From contig NC_080162.1 in NCBI RefSeq assembly GCF_950295315.1, positions 67,555,760-67,619,759 of the forward strand: a stretch of 64,000 bases of DNA, written 5' to 3'. Below the pieces are notes generated by a model. That model saw nothing but the letters and a program-made list of their open reading frames with translations, did not search any database and was not told the origin of the DNA. This DNA comes from Erinaceus europaeus. Taxonomy: Eukaryota; Chordata; Mammalia; Eulipotyphla; Erinaceidae. The first letter of the stretch is position 1. Each line of letters begins with the position of its first letter. Shown here one piece after another: positions 44,699 to 56,090 of the stretch. Made by a program: the position numbers and the translations under genes.

Positions 44699-44985
44699 AT
44701 GGAGTTGGCAGTAGTGCAGTGGGTTAAGCACAGGTGGCACAAAACTCAAGGACCTGCATAAGGATCCCATTTCGAGCCCCTGGCTTCCCACCTGCAGTAG
44801 AGTCACTTCACAATCAGTGAAGCAGGTCTGTGGGTGGCTTTTTCTCCCCTTCTTTGTCTTCTCCTCCTCTCTCCATTTCTCTCTGTCCTATCCAACAATA
44901 ATGACATCAATAACAACAACAATAATAACTACAACCATAAAACACAAAGGGCAATAAAAGGGAATAAATAAACAAATTTTTTTAA
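44699..44985 (+). repeat. tRNA-derived SINE ('gggagtcgggc' family), full length
   Basis: Head ggagttggcagtagtgcagt, box B tttcgagcccctgg, cacctgcagtagagtcactt, tail to about 44985. TSD AGAAATTATTAAATT (44684-44698) against AGAAACTATTAAATT (44986-45000), 14 of 15. Confidence 0.92.
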
Positions 44986-45006
44986 AGAAACTATTAAATT
45001 TCTTTC

Positions 45007-45410
45007 ATATTTATTTTTAAATTCTTTATTAGTGATTTAATAATGATTTATAAAATTATAAGATACTAGGGGTATAATTCCATACCATTCCCACCAGCAG
45101 TAAGTATTCTGCATCCTCCATCCCCCTCTAGAAGAAATTGCAATAGTTCTCCCTGGTCATATATATTGTTTGATTATATATCCAAATGAATCAATGTATC
45201 TATCTGTCTATCTATTTATCACCTATCTATTTTTAGCCCATTTTATTAATTTCTATGGCCCTGTATTCACTTCCTTTCCAAGTCGTACCTACACCTATAA
45301 ACTACTGCCAAGTGTACTTGCCTTTTTCTGTTCCCTCTCAGATAAGCTAAACAGTGCCGGGCTTCCCCTGGATTTTGTTTCTCTTTGTGTATGAAATAAA
45401 TAATGGATAA
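45007..45410 (-). mobile_element. old L1 3' end, 5'-truncated
   Basis: ttattagtgatttaataatg, gggtataattccataccatt and cttcctttccaagtcgtacc share order and sequence with 54795-55075. Starts just right of a SINE TSD. A (CTAT)-rich patch lies at 45199-45217. Confidence 0.7.
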
Positions 45411-46160
45411 AGGAAAGGAGAATAAAAAATAATGAACCGAGACGGAAAAGAAAAAAGAAATAAAATAGAGAGGTAGTGTCACATTTGAAAAATATAAATC
45501 TGAAGTCCAATGACTTACCCAAAGTGTTGATCAGCAGTTCTTTTGCCCATTTCTTAGTAAAACATATCTTAAAAAAATAATCAGTAAGCTAAGGAAAATA
45601 AAGAGAGAGAAATGAACATTAAATTATAGAGAAATTGATAAAAATAGCATGCTCAGGAGGGAAAGTAACAAAACATGTTAGATCTCAACTGTTTGATTTT
45701 CAAAGATCTTTAGAAAACACCAGACAAGTAATTACTCCAAAAACCTTAAAGAAGCGAAGTCCAATCTCTTTCATTTTAGAAACTAAAAAAAAATGAGTTA
45801 AAAACAGCAGTGTTTGCTCAGGAAAGGCAGTCTGGTAAATATTGGGATTAAAGCAACCTTTTTATGATTTTTGAGATTAAATTCAAATGATTTGGACATG
45901 GTTTCATGTACACTTATTTGAATTTTCTTCCACATAAGGGAATAACTGGCATTATTCAAGTTCTTCTTTATTTAATTTTTTCTCAAATTCATTTTGGGAG
46001 TTTTCTGACACGTTCATAAAAATGTCTGATTTAGTTTTTTAGCTGCACAGCCTTTTTATTTAATGTACCGTATTCTGGGGTAGATATGATCACTTCCCAA
46101 AGAACTAAGGCTGTTAAATATTTACTCCTCCTATCACAAAAATAATAATCTTGGACAGTT
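45411..46160. other. unique DNA, no gene recognised
   Basis: No repeat head or coding signal recognised. Confidence 0.4.
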
Positions 46161-46164
46161 AAAA

Positions 46165-46325
46165 TAATAGCTCACTTAGATAATGTGCTACTTTTCCATG
46201 TGCATGACCCAGGTTGAAGCCCAGACCTCTACAACATTGAAGGAAGTTTCAGTACTGCAGTTTTCTTCCCCCCTTCCTCTCTCCATTCTCTCTCTCTCTC
46301 GTTTCTTTCTCTCTCTCTCTCTCGT
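46165..46325 (+). repeat. SINE ('agctcacttagataat' group), forward arm
   Basis: aatagctcacttagataatg, gacccaggttgaagcccaga, caacattgaaggaagtttca, then (TC)n to 46325. It meets a reversed copy of the same group tail to tail. Confidence 0.75.
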
Positions 46326-46482
46326 TTCTTTCTCTTAAAGATAGAGAAGCAGAGACAAAGAGAGTTAAAAAATACCACAGTACCAAAACTACCTTTAATG
46401 TGGTGGTGGGGAGGGTAGACTAGAATGAGGGCATGTACATGGAACCACAGCACTCTATCCAAGTGAACTATTTTGCCTGCTC
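46326..46482 (-). repeat. SINE ('agttcacttggataga' group), reverse arm
   Basis: The reverse complement reads aaatagttcacttggataga, a decayed box B and ccaccacattaaaggtagtt, with its purine body on + at 46338-46367 adjoining the forward arm's TC body. Confidence 0.7.
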
Positions 46483-47989
46483 CTGTGTAACGTCTCCCAC
46501 CCTCTCTGCCTTCTTGTCCCCCCCCCCAAAAAAGAACATCATAATCATCATTTCTCAAAATGATTAGCATCTGTTATATCAATGTCATGCTTAAGGATAA
46601 TTAGATATTTGTTGCAAGTTGAAAAAATTATTGACTGCAACAATATCAGAGGGAGGTATAGTTTTCTACCAGAAAGTGTTCATCTTTTCATGTGCCAAAT
46701 ACATAGAGTACTTCAACTTAAGATGCTAAAGATAGATTTTGGCAATGAGGGAAATAAAATTCCTAATGTATTTAACAATAGAGATCATCTAGCTATATTT
46801 ACTAATCCATAATAAATATGCAATTTAGGTAAAGTACATTAGAAATGTTTTGTTATCTCATTGACTCATGCTTGTAGACTATCCTCTAAACACTTCTCAG
46901 GATAGGAGAGCCATCTTTTTTCAATTAAACTTGACCCAGCAGGATGTTTGAAAGCCACATGTTAGAACACACTGTTTAGGCAATTAAAGACCCAGGCCTT
47001 GATGGCTTGGTCTGGGAATTCAACTAGCTGTTAAATAATCATCTAATTGAAACTGTGGAGAGGACATTGGGAAGTCAAGCAGGAATAACTCTCCTGCATC
47101 TGGATTTGAGATGAATTATATGCCCATAAAATATGAGGCAGATATCAAGTTACTCATTATGTTACACAAAGAATCAAGGAAACAGAACAAGCAGTTGCAG
47201 CTAGTTAAGAGAATCCATAAAATTAAAGCTCATCTGTTTGAAAATCAACTTAGACCAGACAGAGAATACCTATCATTATAAGTACAGTAGGTAAATTGTG
47301 ATTTGAATGGAATGTATTTGTATATATCGTTTTAGCCAATATAATGTCTTTTCGTAAATTTTCACAAATTAGGCTCTCCAAACAAGGCTGATTAGGTTTA
47401 TTCTCTATCATTATCTCAGAGGCTCAACAGAATACAAATTTTAAAAACTATGCCATGGTGGGGTGGGGTGGCAAAAGGCCACTATTACAAAGAAATACTT
47501 GCTAGACGTGGAGAACAACTGGACTTGCATTGGTTTGGGGGTGTGGGGATATATCTGGTATATAGCAAGAAAAATACATTTTTATCTTGCCTTCTTTTCC
47601 AAACAGGTCCCATATTTTCTTGTGATCCTATCTGGAAGCTTGGATTTAAAAGAGAAAACTTTTTAACACAGGCTTATGCTTCCGTCCCTGTTCTGAGAAA
47701 CCACCTACACTAAGAATTGATTGGACATGGTTCATTTAATATCCAATTGCTATAGACATGATTTTTATAGAAATCAATGTCAGCATTTCTCAACTGGAAT
47801 TTCCCACTGACTTCTGATAACTGGCAAAGAAAATACAAAGTCGGGAAAACATTCTCTTTTGAGGGTAAATTTCAATAGAACCTTATTCTGACTATATTCA
47901 TACTCAGCTTAACTAAATTAATAAAGAAATAAATCCTAAATTTAAGGCTGTACAAACTACATGTACATATTCCCATGTGAAAATGTGAA
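46483..47989. other. unique DNA, no gene recognised
   Basis: The longest unmasked stretch in this half. Frames of 87 and 67 codons overlap at 47450-47713 with different readings. No splice-flanked conserved frame or RNA motif was recognised. Confidence 0.4.
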
Positions 47990-47998
47990 CACGCACAC

Positions 47999-48033
<35 letters not shown>
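47990..48033. repeat. (AC)n microsatellite with AG variants
   Basis: acgcacacacacgcacacac then pure AC to 48033. Confidence 0.97.
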
Positions 48034-48036
<3 letters not shown>

Positions 48037-48225
48037 TTGAAAACAAGAATACACAACATTTATTTGTGAGTCATTGGGACAGTTGATGATAAAAGTAAAA
48101 AAGCAGATATTCTAAAATAATAACTAAGTGACCAAGGAAGTATCCCAGTGAAAAAAGCACAGTTCTTTCTAATTTTGAAGATATGCATTTTATTCTATCC
48201 AGCACTTTATTTATCAGAGTGGGAA

Positions 48226-48227
<2 letters not shown>

Positions 48228-48283
<56 letters not shown>

Positions 48284-48296
48284 CTATCTCTCTATT
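48228..48296. repeat. (CT)n-(CTAT)n compound microsatellite
   Basis: CT dinucleotides to about 48266, then CTAT tetramers to about 48290. Confidence 0.95.
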
Positions 48297-48329
48297 TCTT
48301 AAATAAATACATCTTAGATATAGAATCAT

Positions 48330-48645
48330 GTCGTGGTCAGAACTTGAAGGCATCATATTGAGAGAGACAAGACAAAACGAAAGATCAACACTGAATGATC
48401 ACACTTAAAGGTAAAATTTAAGAGTATAAGGCAATAAGAGAGGACATAAGGTGAAACTTGGGCTAGTTATCAGGTATTGCACCAAAGAAAAGAACTCTGG
48501 GGGAGGAAGGTAAGGGACACGATGGAGAAATACTGGGGTCCTGGTATGTCTCCTAGACACGAATCAAAGGGAGATAATAGGCTATGCCTATGCGTTAAAG
48601 AATATACTATAAATCATTAACCCCTCAATAAAATTTAAAATATAG
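48330..48645 (+). mobile_element. old L1 3' end
   Basis: tcagaacttgaaggcatcat corresponds to the ORF2 end block 'gagctagaaggaatcatg'. The 3'UTR runs aaagaaaagaactctggggg ... cattaacccctcaataaaat, parallel to the lineage at 34553-34885 but more diverged. Confidence 0.65.
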
Positions 48646-48914
48646 AATGATAGTGAAGATAACAGTGAATGATAGTGAATGATAACAGCAGCAAAATAAA
48701 ATAATAACAGTTAAATTAAGAACTAATAAATTTAGTATTCAGTATGCGATCCATACATATTTCTGGACAAACGTATCATAATTTTTGAAAGTTTTCATTC
48801 TTACATAGTCACCTCTAATAGTTAGCAAAACAATATGTGAATTAAGTTTCAATTTCTCTTTAAAAACTCCTGCTAATAGTTTTACTAGGAAGAGAGATTT
48901 TGTTTAATAAAGAC

Positions 48915-49024
48915 TAAGATGGTGTCTGTATTACATCTGGTTAAGCACAGTGGTTTCAAGCCTCTGGTCCCTCCCTATAAGAAAAAAGCTTCAAGAGAGG
49001 TGAAACAGTGCATCAGATTATCTG

Positions 49025-49075
<51 letters not shown>

Positions 49076-49120
49076 CCCCTTTCCTTCTCAATTTCTCTGT
49101 TATTATCTAAATAACTATAT
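48915..49120 (+). repeat. SINE with (CTAT)n expansion
   Basis: catctggttaagcacagtgg, tttcaagcctctggtccctc and agcttcaagagaggtgaaac are decayed blocks of the 'ggccaggtggtggca' group. The CT body has become (CTAT)n at 49021-49077. Confidence 0.65.
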
Positions 49121-50023
49121 AAATAAAATATAAAATACAAAGAATAAAATATCCCAATATAGTTAGTGCCTTTTCTTAGGATAGAAGTGACTGTTACGTA
49201 ATCCAAATATAACACATAACCATTGTGAGTTTTTTACTACTGGAAAAATAGATTAAATACATTGACTGACAAGAAAATATTAAGAGCTGAGCAGAAATAT
49301 GTAAGGAACAATGAATGCTGGTTGATTCTTAACTCTCCAGAATGCTTACAATTTCCACCACACATCTGGAGTAGCTTTGTGTGTGTGTGTGTACCACCAA
49401 AAGTACTGGTCTACTTTTATTCCACAATACAGATAAAATACCCCAGTTTTAAAACATGTCCTTATAGGTTAGAGATCCCCATGTATTCTGTTTCTCCTTC
49501 ATCACTGCCAGATGACAAAATACAAATGAATATAATATCAGTCTTGATGGGGAAATAAACAAGAAAAAGCTAGTCGATTAACACAATTTTATGGAAATCA
49601 GAGGGAAGATAACCTAATCTTTCAGTAATTTCTTTAGGAAACACTATATGTTTAAAGAAGATATGGTGGGCACATATTCTGCTGTTTCTTAATCAGTTTG
49701 GGGATGGTAATGGTATTATGACAATTCACCTGGCCTGTTCACTTGCTTTGTCATATAGGTAATCTAGGTTTTTACCTGCACTGGAAGGAAGAAGATTCAA
49801 TGCTGTAGTACATTTCCCTTTCTCCCTCTGGCCCTCTGTCACTGTCTTTCTCTTTCTAATTGAAAAAAGCTGCCTTGGAGCAGTGAAACTTCACCAAATG
49901 GTCATAGAAAGTAGTAAATAAATAATTGAAAATTAAAATGTTCTCACCTCCTTTATAACACACATATTTTAAAAAATATTTTCTGTAGGAGTATTGACAT
50001 GGTTTCACATTAGATGATCTATG
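49121..50023. other. mostly unique DNA with one SINE-like stretch
   Basis: About 49745-49870 (ctttgtcatataggtaatct, ctggaaggaagaagattcaa, CT-rich, then aaaaaagctg) looks like a decayed SINE. A (GT)n patch lies at 49378-49391. No gene recognised. Confidence 0.4.
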
Positions 50024-50039
50024 ATAGTTTGCAATTTCT

Positions 50040-50312
50040 TTTTTCTTTTTTTATTTTTCCTCTTATTGCCCTTGATGTTTTATTGTGGTAATTATAGGTG
50101 TCGTTGTTGTTGGATAAGATAGAGAGAAATGGAGAGCGGAGGGGAAGGCAGAGAGGGGGAGAGAAACATAGACACCTGTAGACCTGCTTCACCGCTTGTG
50201 AAGTGACCCCCGCCCCTGCAGGTGAGCTGGGGGCTAGAACAGGGATCCTAACACTGGTCCTTGTGCTTTGCGCCATGTGCTCTTAACCTGCTGCACTACT
50301 GCCAGACTCCCT
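50040..50312 (-). repeat. tRNA-derived SINE ('gggagtcgggc' family), full length
   Basis: The reverse complement starts gggagtctggcagtagtgca and holds atggcgcaaagcacaaggac, box B (decayed) and a TC body. Exact 16-bp TSD ATAGTTTGCAATTTCT at 50024-50039 and 50313-50328. Confidence 0.95.
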
Positions 50313-50334
50313 ATAGTTTGCAATTTCTAAAGCA

Positions 50335-51135
50335 TATATGGTCTGTATCATATATGCTTTGAAATTTATATGTTTAGGATCTTTTATCATTCTTTCTTGT
50401 GTATTATTTATTACCTGTTGTGATATCCTTAGCTTTTTTTCTGACACTACTAATTCGTATCTTTGTTTTTCCTTTCTCAATCTTGTCAGAGACTTCTCAA
50501 TGTTGTTAGGCTTCTCAAATACATTAATTTTTGTTTCGCTGAATTTTTTTCTACTGTATCTTTTTGTTTTGTATTTAATTGCATCAGCCTTAGATTTTCC
50601 CTTTATTTCCTTAGCTCTTGTATCAGCTTTATTCTGACTTTCTTTTTCTTTCTTTTTTTTAAATAATTTATTTCTTTATTGGGGAATTAATGCTTTACAT
50701 TCAACAGTAAATACAATAGTTTGTACATGCATAACATTCCCCAGATTCCCATTTAACAATACAACCCCCACTATGTCATTCATCATCTTTCATGGACCTG
50801 TATTCTCCCCACCAACCCACCCACCCCAGAGTCTTTTACTTTGGTGTAATACTCCAATTCCATTTCAGGTTCAACTTGTGTTTTCTTTTCTAATCTTGTT
50901 TTTCAACTTCGGCCTGAGAGTGATGAATATGGGATGATCTCACTCTCAGGCTGACTTTCTTTTTCTAGTATTTTCCTTTTAAACTTTCTCTTTGACACAT
51001 AGACTACTTAGAAGTGTACCATTTTATTTCAGTTGTTAGATTTATATGTGACACTTAATTCTATATTCTCATTTTCCATTTTATCCATTGCTGAAAGATA
51101 GGTATGGAAGACTCTAACCACCATTGTAATGTAAG
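50335..51135 (-). mobile_element. ancient L1 ORF2-like sequence, interrupted
   Basis: ttctgacactactaattcgt, cttctcaatgttgttaggct, aatacattaatttttgtttc and, right of the inner insert, cattgctgaaagataggtat with ccaccattgtaatgt have the look of reversed, decayed L1 ORF2 (endonuclease to RT linker). No open frame. Split at 50634-50966 by a younger L1 end. Confidence 0.5.
50634..50966 (-). mobile_element. 5'-truncated L1 3' end with 16-bp TSD
   Basis: 50650-50950 is the reverse of the 34553-34885 type 3' end: tttattggggaattaatgct, ttgtacatgcataacattcc, gagtcttttactttggtgta, ending in the 'gggatgatctcactctcag' ORF2 end. Exact TSD CTGACTTTCTTTTTCT at 50634-50649 and 50951-50966. Confidence 0.92.
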
Positions 51136-51394
51136 TGCGTAAGCAGATATGCTACTACCTGGCACCTATCATTGTAAACTTTGTTTCTCCTTTAAATTTA
51201 GTCAGTTTTGCTTTACAAATATTATAACTTTGATTTGATGCTTGGAAAAACTGAATGAACATAAGGACATTATACTGAGTAAAGAAAACCAATCTCAAAA
51301 GACCCCTTATTGTATGGTTCTTTATATAATATTCTCAAGTGATATAGTTAAAAAGATGAAAAACATGACTCAGAGGGGTGCAACATAAAGATTT

Positions 51395-51480
51395 AAACAA
51401 AAAGATATTCATACCTGAGGCTCCAAAGTCCCAGATTCAATGCCCATATCACTATAAACTAGAGCTAAATACTATTTTAG
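51395..51480 (+). repeat. SINE fragment ('ggggagatagcataatgg' family)
   Basis: attcatacctgaggctccaa, agtcccagattcaatgccca and ctagagctaaatactat match the central part of 14700-14883. Both ends are missing. Confidence 0.7.
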
Positions 51481-51799
51481 TTTAAAAATAGTTGCCAATA
51501 ATTTCTGAAAAAATTACATATTAGAGTATAGTAGGCCCATCTCAGTACTCTCCTCAATAACGGAAGTGACAACAGCTTTTTCTAACACTTAAAAAAAAAA
51601 TTCAAACTTGTTTTCCTGACTTGCCAAACTCTGCCTAATTTTACATCTGACTGCTTTATTTAGTACATATGTCACTGTCCCCTTTAATCCCACTACTCAG
51701 GCTTGCTGGGTTCACGCTTCTTTGAAAGTGGCAATCCTTATTCAACCCTCAAAAAGTTTATTCTTGATCTTGTATTTTTAAGAAGTCCACAAAGATCCC

Positions 51800-52900
51800 A
51801 ACACCTATGGGCATCTAATCTTTGATAAGGGGGCCCAAAGGATTAAATGGAAAAAGGAGGCTCTCTTCAATAAATGGTGCTGGGAAAACTGGGTTGAAAC
51901 ATGCAGAAGAATGAAATTGAACCACTTTATCTCACCAGAAACAAAAATCAACTCCAAATGGATCAAAGACCTAGATGTCAGACCAGAAACAATCAAATAC
52001 TTAGAGGAAAACATTGGTAAAACACTTTCCCACATACACCTCAAGGACATCTTTGATGAATCAAACCCAATTGCAAGGAAGACCAAAGCAGAAACAAACC
52101 AATGGGACTACATCAAATTGAAAAGCTTCTGCACATCCAAAGAAACTATTAAACAAACAGAGAGACCCCTCACAGAATGGGAGAAGATCTTCACATGCCA
52201 GACATCAGACAAGAAACTAATCACCAAAATATATAAAGAGCTCAGCAAACTTAGCCACAAAAAAGCAAATGACCCCATCCAAAAATGGGCAGAGGAAATG
52301 AACAAAACATTCACCACAGAGGAGATCCAAAAGGCTAACAAACATATGAAAAACTGCTCTAGGTCACTGATTATCAGAGAAATGCAAATCAAGACAACAC
52401 TAAGATACCACCTCACTCCTGTAAGAATGGCATACATCAAAAAGGACAGCAGCAACAAATGCTGGAGAGGATGTGGGGACAGAGGAACCCTTTTACATTG
52501 CTGGTGGGAATGTAAATTGGTACAGCCTCTGTGGAGAGCAGTCTGGAAAACTCTCAGAAGGCTAGACATGGACCTTCCATATGACCCAATAATTCCTCTC
52601 CTGGGGTTATACCCCAAGGACTCCATAACACCCAACCAAAAAGAGGTGTGTACTCCTATGTTCATAGCAGCACAATTCATAATAGCTAAAACCTGGAAGC
52701 AACCCAGGTGCCCAACAACAGATGAGTGGCTGAGAAAGCTGTGGTATATATACACAATGGAATACTATGCAGCTATCAAGAACAATGAACCCACCTTCTC
52801 TGACCCATCTTGGACAGAGCTAGAAGGAATTATGTTAAGTGAATTAAGTCAGAAAGATAAAGATGAGTATGGGATGATCCCACTCATCAACAGAAGCTGA
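51800..52900 (+). CDS. L1 ORF2 C-terminal part, open frame (partial, not translated alone)
   Basis: An uninterrupted frame enters from the truncated 5' edge and stops at TGA 52898-52900. The first ATG in frame is at 51911, giving 329 residues. It covers the region C-terminal to the RT core, including a complete Cys/His motif C-x3-C-x7-H-x4-C (52460-52513), which in human ORF2p is needed for retrotransposition and RNA binding. EN and RT domains are absent, so it cannot act alone. There is no promoter of its own. Intactness suggests recent insertion, not selection. Confidence 0.75.
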   Translation, partial: NTYGHLIFDKGAQRIKWKKEALFNKWCWENWVETCRRMKLNHFISPETKINSKWIKDLDVRPETIKYLEENIGKTLSHIHLKDIFDESNPIARKTKAETNQWDYIKLKSFCTSKETIKQTERPLTEWEKIFTCQTSDKKLITKIYKELSKLSHKKANDPIQKWAEEMNKTFTTEEIQKANKHMKNCSRSLIIREMQIKTTLRYHLTPVRMAYIKKDSSNKCWRGCGDRGTLLHCWWECKLVQPLWRAVWKTLRRLDMDLPYDPIIPLLGLYPKDSITPNQKEVCTPMFIAAQFIIAKTWKQPRCPTTDEWLRKLWYIYTMEYYAAIKNNEPTFSDPSWTELEGIMLSELSQKDKDEYGMIPLINRS

Positions 52901-54269
52901 CTAAGAAGATCTGAAAGGGAAACTAAAAGCAGGACCTGATCAAATTGTAAGTAGGGCACCAAAGTAAAAACCCAGTGGTGAGGGGTAGGCATGTAGCTTC
53001 CTGGGCCAGTGGGGGGTGGAAGTGGGCGGGAGGGATGGGTCACAGTCCTTTGGTGGTGGGAATGGTGTTTATGTACACTCCTAGCAAAATGTAGACATAT
53101 AAATCAGTAGTTAATTAATATGAGAGGGGGAAATCAATTGTATGTCTCAAAGTTTCTCAAAAGACAAACTGAATCTTTTTAATATATAGGCTATGTATTT
53201 GATATGCGGACTCTCTCAAAAGCCTAGACCAAGTAGATTAGAAGCTTCCAATAGCACAGCTATATACAAGATACTGGGTACTGTCCAGGAAACCATAACA
53301 AAGGGACTTTTCAAAGTTAACCCAATTAACAAATAATGTGATGATAATATTAACTATCGATTGTCTTTTTGAACCCTAAGACAGCAGGAACCTCACATCT
53401 TCACTATAGAGCCCCTACTTCCCCCAGTCCTGGAACCCTTGGATAGGGCCCACTTTCCCGTATGCATCTCCCAATCCAAACCAAACAACATTGCATCTGC
53501 CGATCACAAACTAACCAAAGCAACGATTGCTACCTCAACATGCTTCACCCCAGAATGTATCCAGAGACTTCACGTGTGGAATGACAACCCTTCAGCTTCA
53601 TTACTCGGGTGAGACCTTTCCTTTAATAGTACACTCTAATTTCATCTCAGGTAGTTCACTTTCCAACAAAGTCCCATAACCTATATATACACCAGTTTCT
53701 GTGAGAGAGAGCTTATGTGCACACGTATCCATAAACTACTGCAAAATATATACCTGAAAGCAGGACTACACTAGAGTTTGCAGTGAGTACCTCCCTAACA
53801 CTTCCTCTCCACTATTCCAAGCTTGGGATCCATGATTGCTCAACAAATTGTTTGGCTTCATATGTTAACTCTCTTTTCAATCACCAGGTTCCAGATGCCA
53901 CCAGGATGCTGGCTAGGCTTCCCTGGATTGAAGACCCCACCAATGTGTCCTGGAGCTCAGCTTCCCCAGAGTCACACCCTACTAGGGAAAGAGAGAGGCA
54001 GACTGGGGGTATGGACCGACCAGTCAACGCCCATGTTCAGCGGGGAAGCAATTACAGAAGCCAGACCTTCTACCTTCTGCATCCCTCAACGACCCTGAGT
54101 CCATGCTCCCAGAGGGATAGAGAATGGGAAAGCTATCAGGGGAGGGGGTGGGTTATGGGGATTGGGTGTTGGGAATTGTGTGGAGTTGTACCCCTCCTAC
54201 CTTATGCTTTTGTTCACTAATCCTTTCTTAAATAAAAAATTAAAAAAAAATAAAAAAAAAATAAAAAAA
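52901..54269 (+). other. L1 3'UTR and tail of the youngest copy
   Basis: Best-preserved version of the long 3'UTR in the window. A 145-codon open frame from a GTG (53783-54220) lies in it. The tail is A-rich with scattered T (54235-54269). Confidence 0.9.
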
Positions 54270-54469
54270 AGAAGTCCACAAAGAAGGACCTATCAATGCA
54301 AATGTTGCAATAATCACCTAATCAACAGCAGAGAACTGTTAGTATTCCTGGATATGAAAGACTAAGGAGAAGGACTACAAATATTTGAGATAGAATTTAT
54401 ACGGGGACATGATGATATCAGAAGCTGTAATCCAAAGTTAAAAAAGTATAGGGAAAGAGATACTCCAAC

Positions 54470-54580
54470 TGTTTCCTTCTTTCTTTCTTTCCTTCCTTTT
54501 CTTTCTTTTTTTTCTTCCTCTCTTTCTTACTCTCTCTCTCTCTCTCTCTCTTTCTTCTTTCTTTCTTTCTCTCTTACCTG
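54470..54580. repeat. CT-rich (CTTT)n/(CT)n tract
   Basis: Pyrimidine-rich with (CTTT) and (CT)n runs; possibly the expanded body of an old SINE (head not identified). Confidence 0.85.
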
Positions 54581-54794
54581 CCAGTGCTGCAGTAAATTTT
54601 TGTATTTGCAAGATTTTACCATTCCCAGTAGATTTCCCCCCCACCCCCAGATAAAGGGTGAAGTGTAGATCCCTTTGATTGTTGCTTCCATGTGATGACA
54701 AGGGGCCTAAATTTTGATCTACATGCATAACAATGTGACTCTTACAGGGTGAGTCTTCTCCTATACCCTTTCCTCTATCTCTCTATTTCTTTTT

Positions 54795-55390
54795 TTAATT
54801 GTATTAGTGATTTAATATTGATTTACAAAATTACATGTCAACAGGGGTATAATTCCACATTGTTCCCACCACCAGAGTGTTGAATCCATCATCCCTGCAA
54901 ACCACAGGAGTTCTTCTAAGGTTGCAAACAAGGCTAACTATCATCTCTACAACTATCTGTCTGCATTTGTACATAATTATCCCCTTTTTCTTCCAGGTCC
55001 CGTACTCGCTTCCTCTCCAAGCCACATATAACCCTATTACTACATCTAAATATCCCTTCCATTTCTCTTCCCTCTTTGGGTTCTGATGGAGCTGGAGTTC
55101 AGAGCTGTCTTATCCTCTTCCTCCTATCATTTCTCCCCCACTGGGAGTATGGATCAAAATAGATTTTGGGGTACAGAAGGTAGGAGGTCTGGCTTCTATA
55201 ATTGCTTCTCTGCTGGACATAGGCATTGGCAGGTCAATCCATACCCCCAGCCTGTTTCTATCTTTCCCTAGTAGGGTGGGGTTCTGGAAAGGTGAGGTTC
55301 CAGGACACATTAGTGAGGTTATCTGCCATGTGAACTCAGAATGCAATCATGATAGCTTCTGCAACTTGGTGTCTGAATGCTGACAGGATA
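54795..55390 (-). mobile_element. old L1 3'UTR copy, ~600 bp
   Basis: Reversed 3' terminus (attagtgatttaatattgat, gtataattccacattgttcc) to the module shared with young L1s (ctggcttctataattgcttc, cctagtagggtggggttctg, caggacacattagtgaggtt). It keeps a ~250-bp central part (cttcctctccaagccacata...) absent from the young 3'UTRs, also seen at 45250-45300. L1-like decay may extend to about 55640. Confidence 0.8.
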
Positions 55391-55669
55391 TAAAGTAAAA
55401 AAGAAAAAAATAAGGTTAATAAGTAGGAACCAAAAAGTAGAAACAGAACAGATGAGAATAGGGATGGAAAGAAGTCCATTTTAGGGATGTGTCCTAGGGC
55501 CTATGACTATTGTAGTTTTTGCTTAACTAGCATGAAGTTGGATAAAGACATCATCTGAGAAAATGGTTTCAGTGTAGAGAAAGGGGCTAGGAAATTGAAT
55601 TAGGGCAGAAAGTAGTTTCTATTCTTGAAAAAAATCTGTGGATAAAATTAACTATTTACCTCCATCCAC

Positions 55670-55812
55670 CTGACCCATGGCCCATATTGTATATTTATAT
55701 TTAGCATAAGAGCCTTCTCTTTGACAGAGAAGCTGAATTGAGCCTAGAGCTTTGCATCCTTGAGGTGTGAGAGTCTCTTTGTATAAACACTGTGCTATCT
55801 CTCCCCCAACCT
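55670..55812 (-). repeat. decayed SINE ('ggggagatagcacagtg' family)
   Basis: gctgaattgagcctagagct, tccttgaggtgtgagagtct and cactgtgctatctctccccc on + are the reversed head and box B of the family at 14700. Confidence 0.65.
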
Positions 55813-56090
55813 GCTTTATCACTTGGTCAGGAGTGAGTGAGTAAGTTAAAAAAACTACATATCGGTAAAAAGCCCACAAGCTGCCATAGCCTACAGGGAA
55901 GAAAAAAGAAGAAAAGAAGCTTTAACAGCCACTGTGCTTCAAATCAGGGATTGTGATAACACTGAAACAACTGTTAATTTCCACAACTGTGAACTCTTTA
56001 AGTACCTTACTTAGACATAAGTCAATCCAGGCAAGAGTGATCAGTGGAATGAAAAGTACTGAGAGAAGAACCTCATAACACATTATAATA

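Larger units (their letters stand above)
51780..54284 (+). mobile_element. 5'-truncated L1, 2.5 kb, apparently youngest
   Basis: Starts within ORF2 (cccaacacctatgggcatct), continues through the ORF2 stop at 52900 and the full 3'UTR to an A-rich tail ending near 54269. TSD AAGAAGTCCACAAAGA at 51780-51795, and GAAGTCCACAAAGA preceded by As at 54269-54284. The site TTTTTA/AGAAG fits L1 endonuclease. The retained ORF2 frame has no stop, unlike the other copies. Confidence 0.95.

Noticed and set aside
49021..49077. Regularly spaced short repeats as a CRISPR-like array
   Set aside because: Simple (CTAT)n microsatellite without spacers; the host is a mammal.
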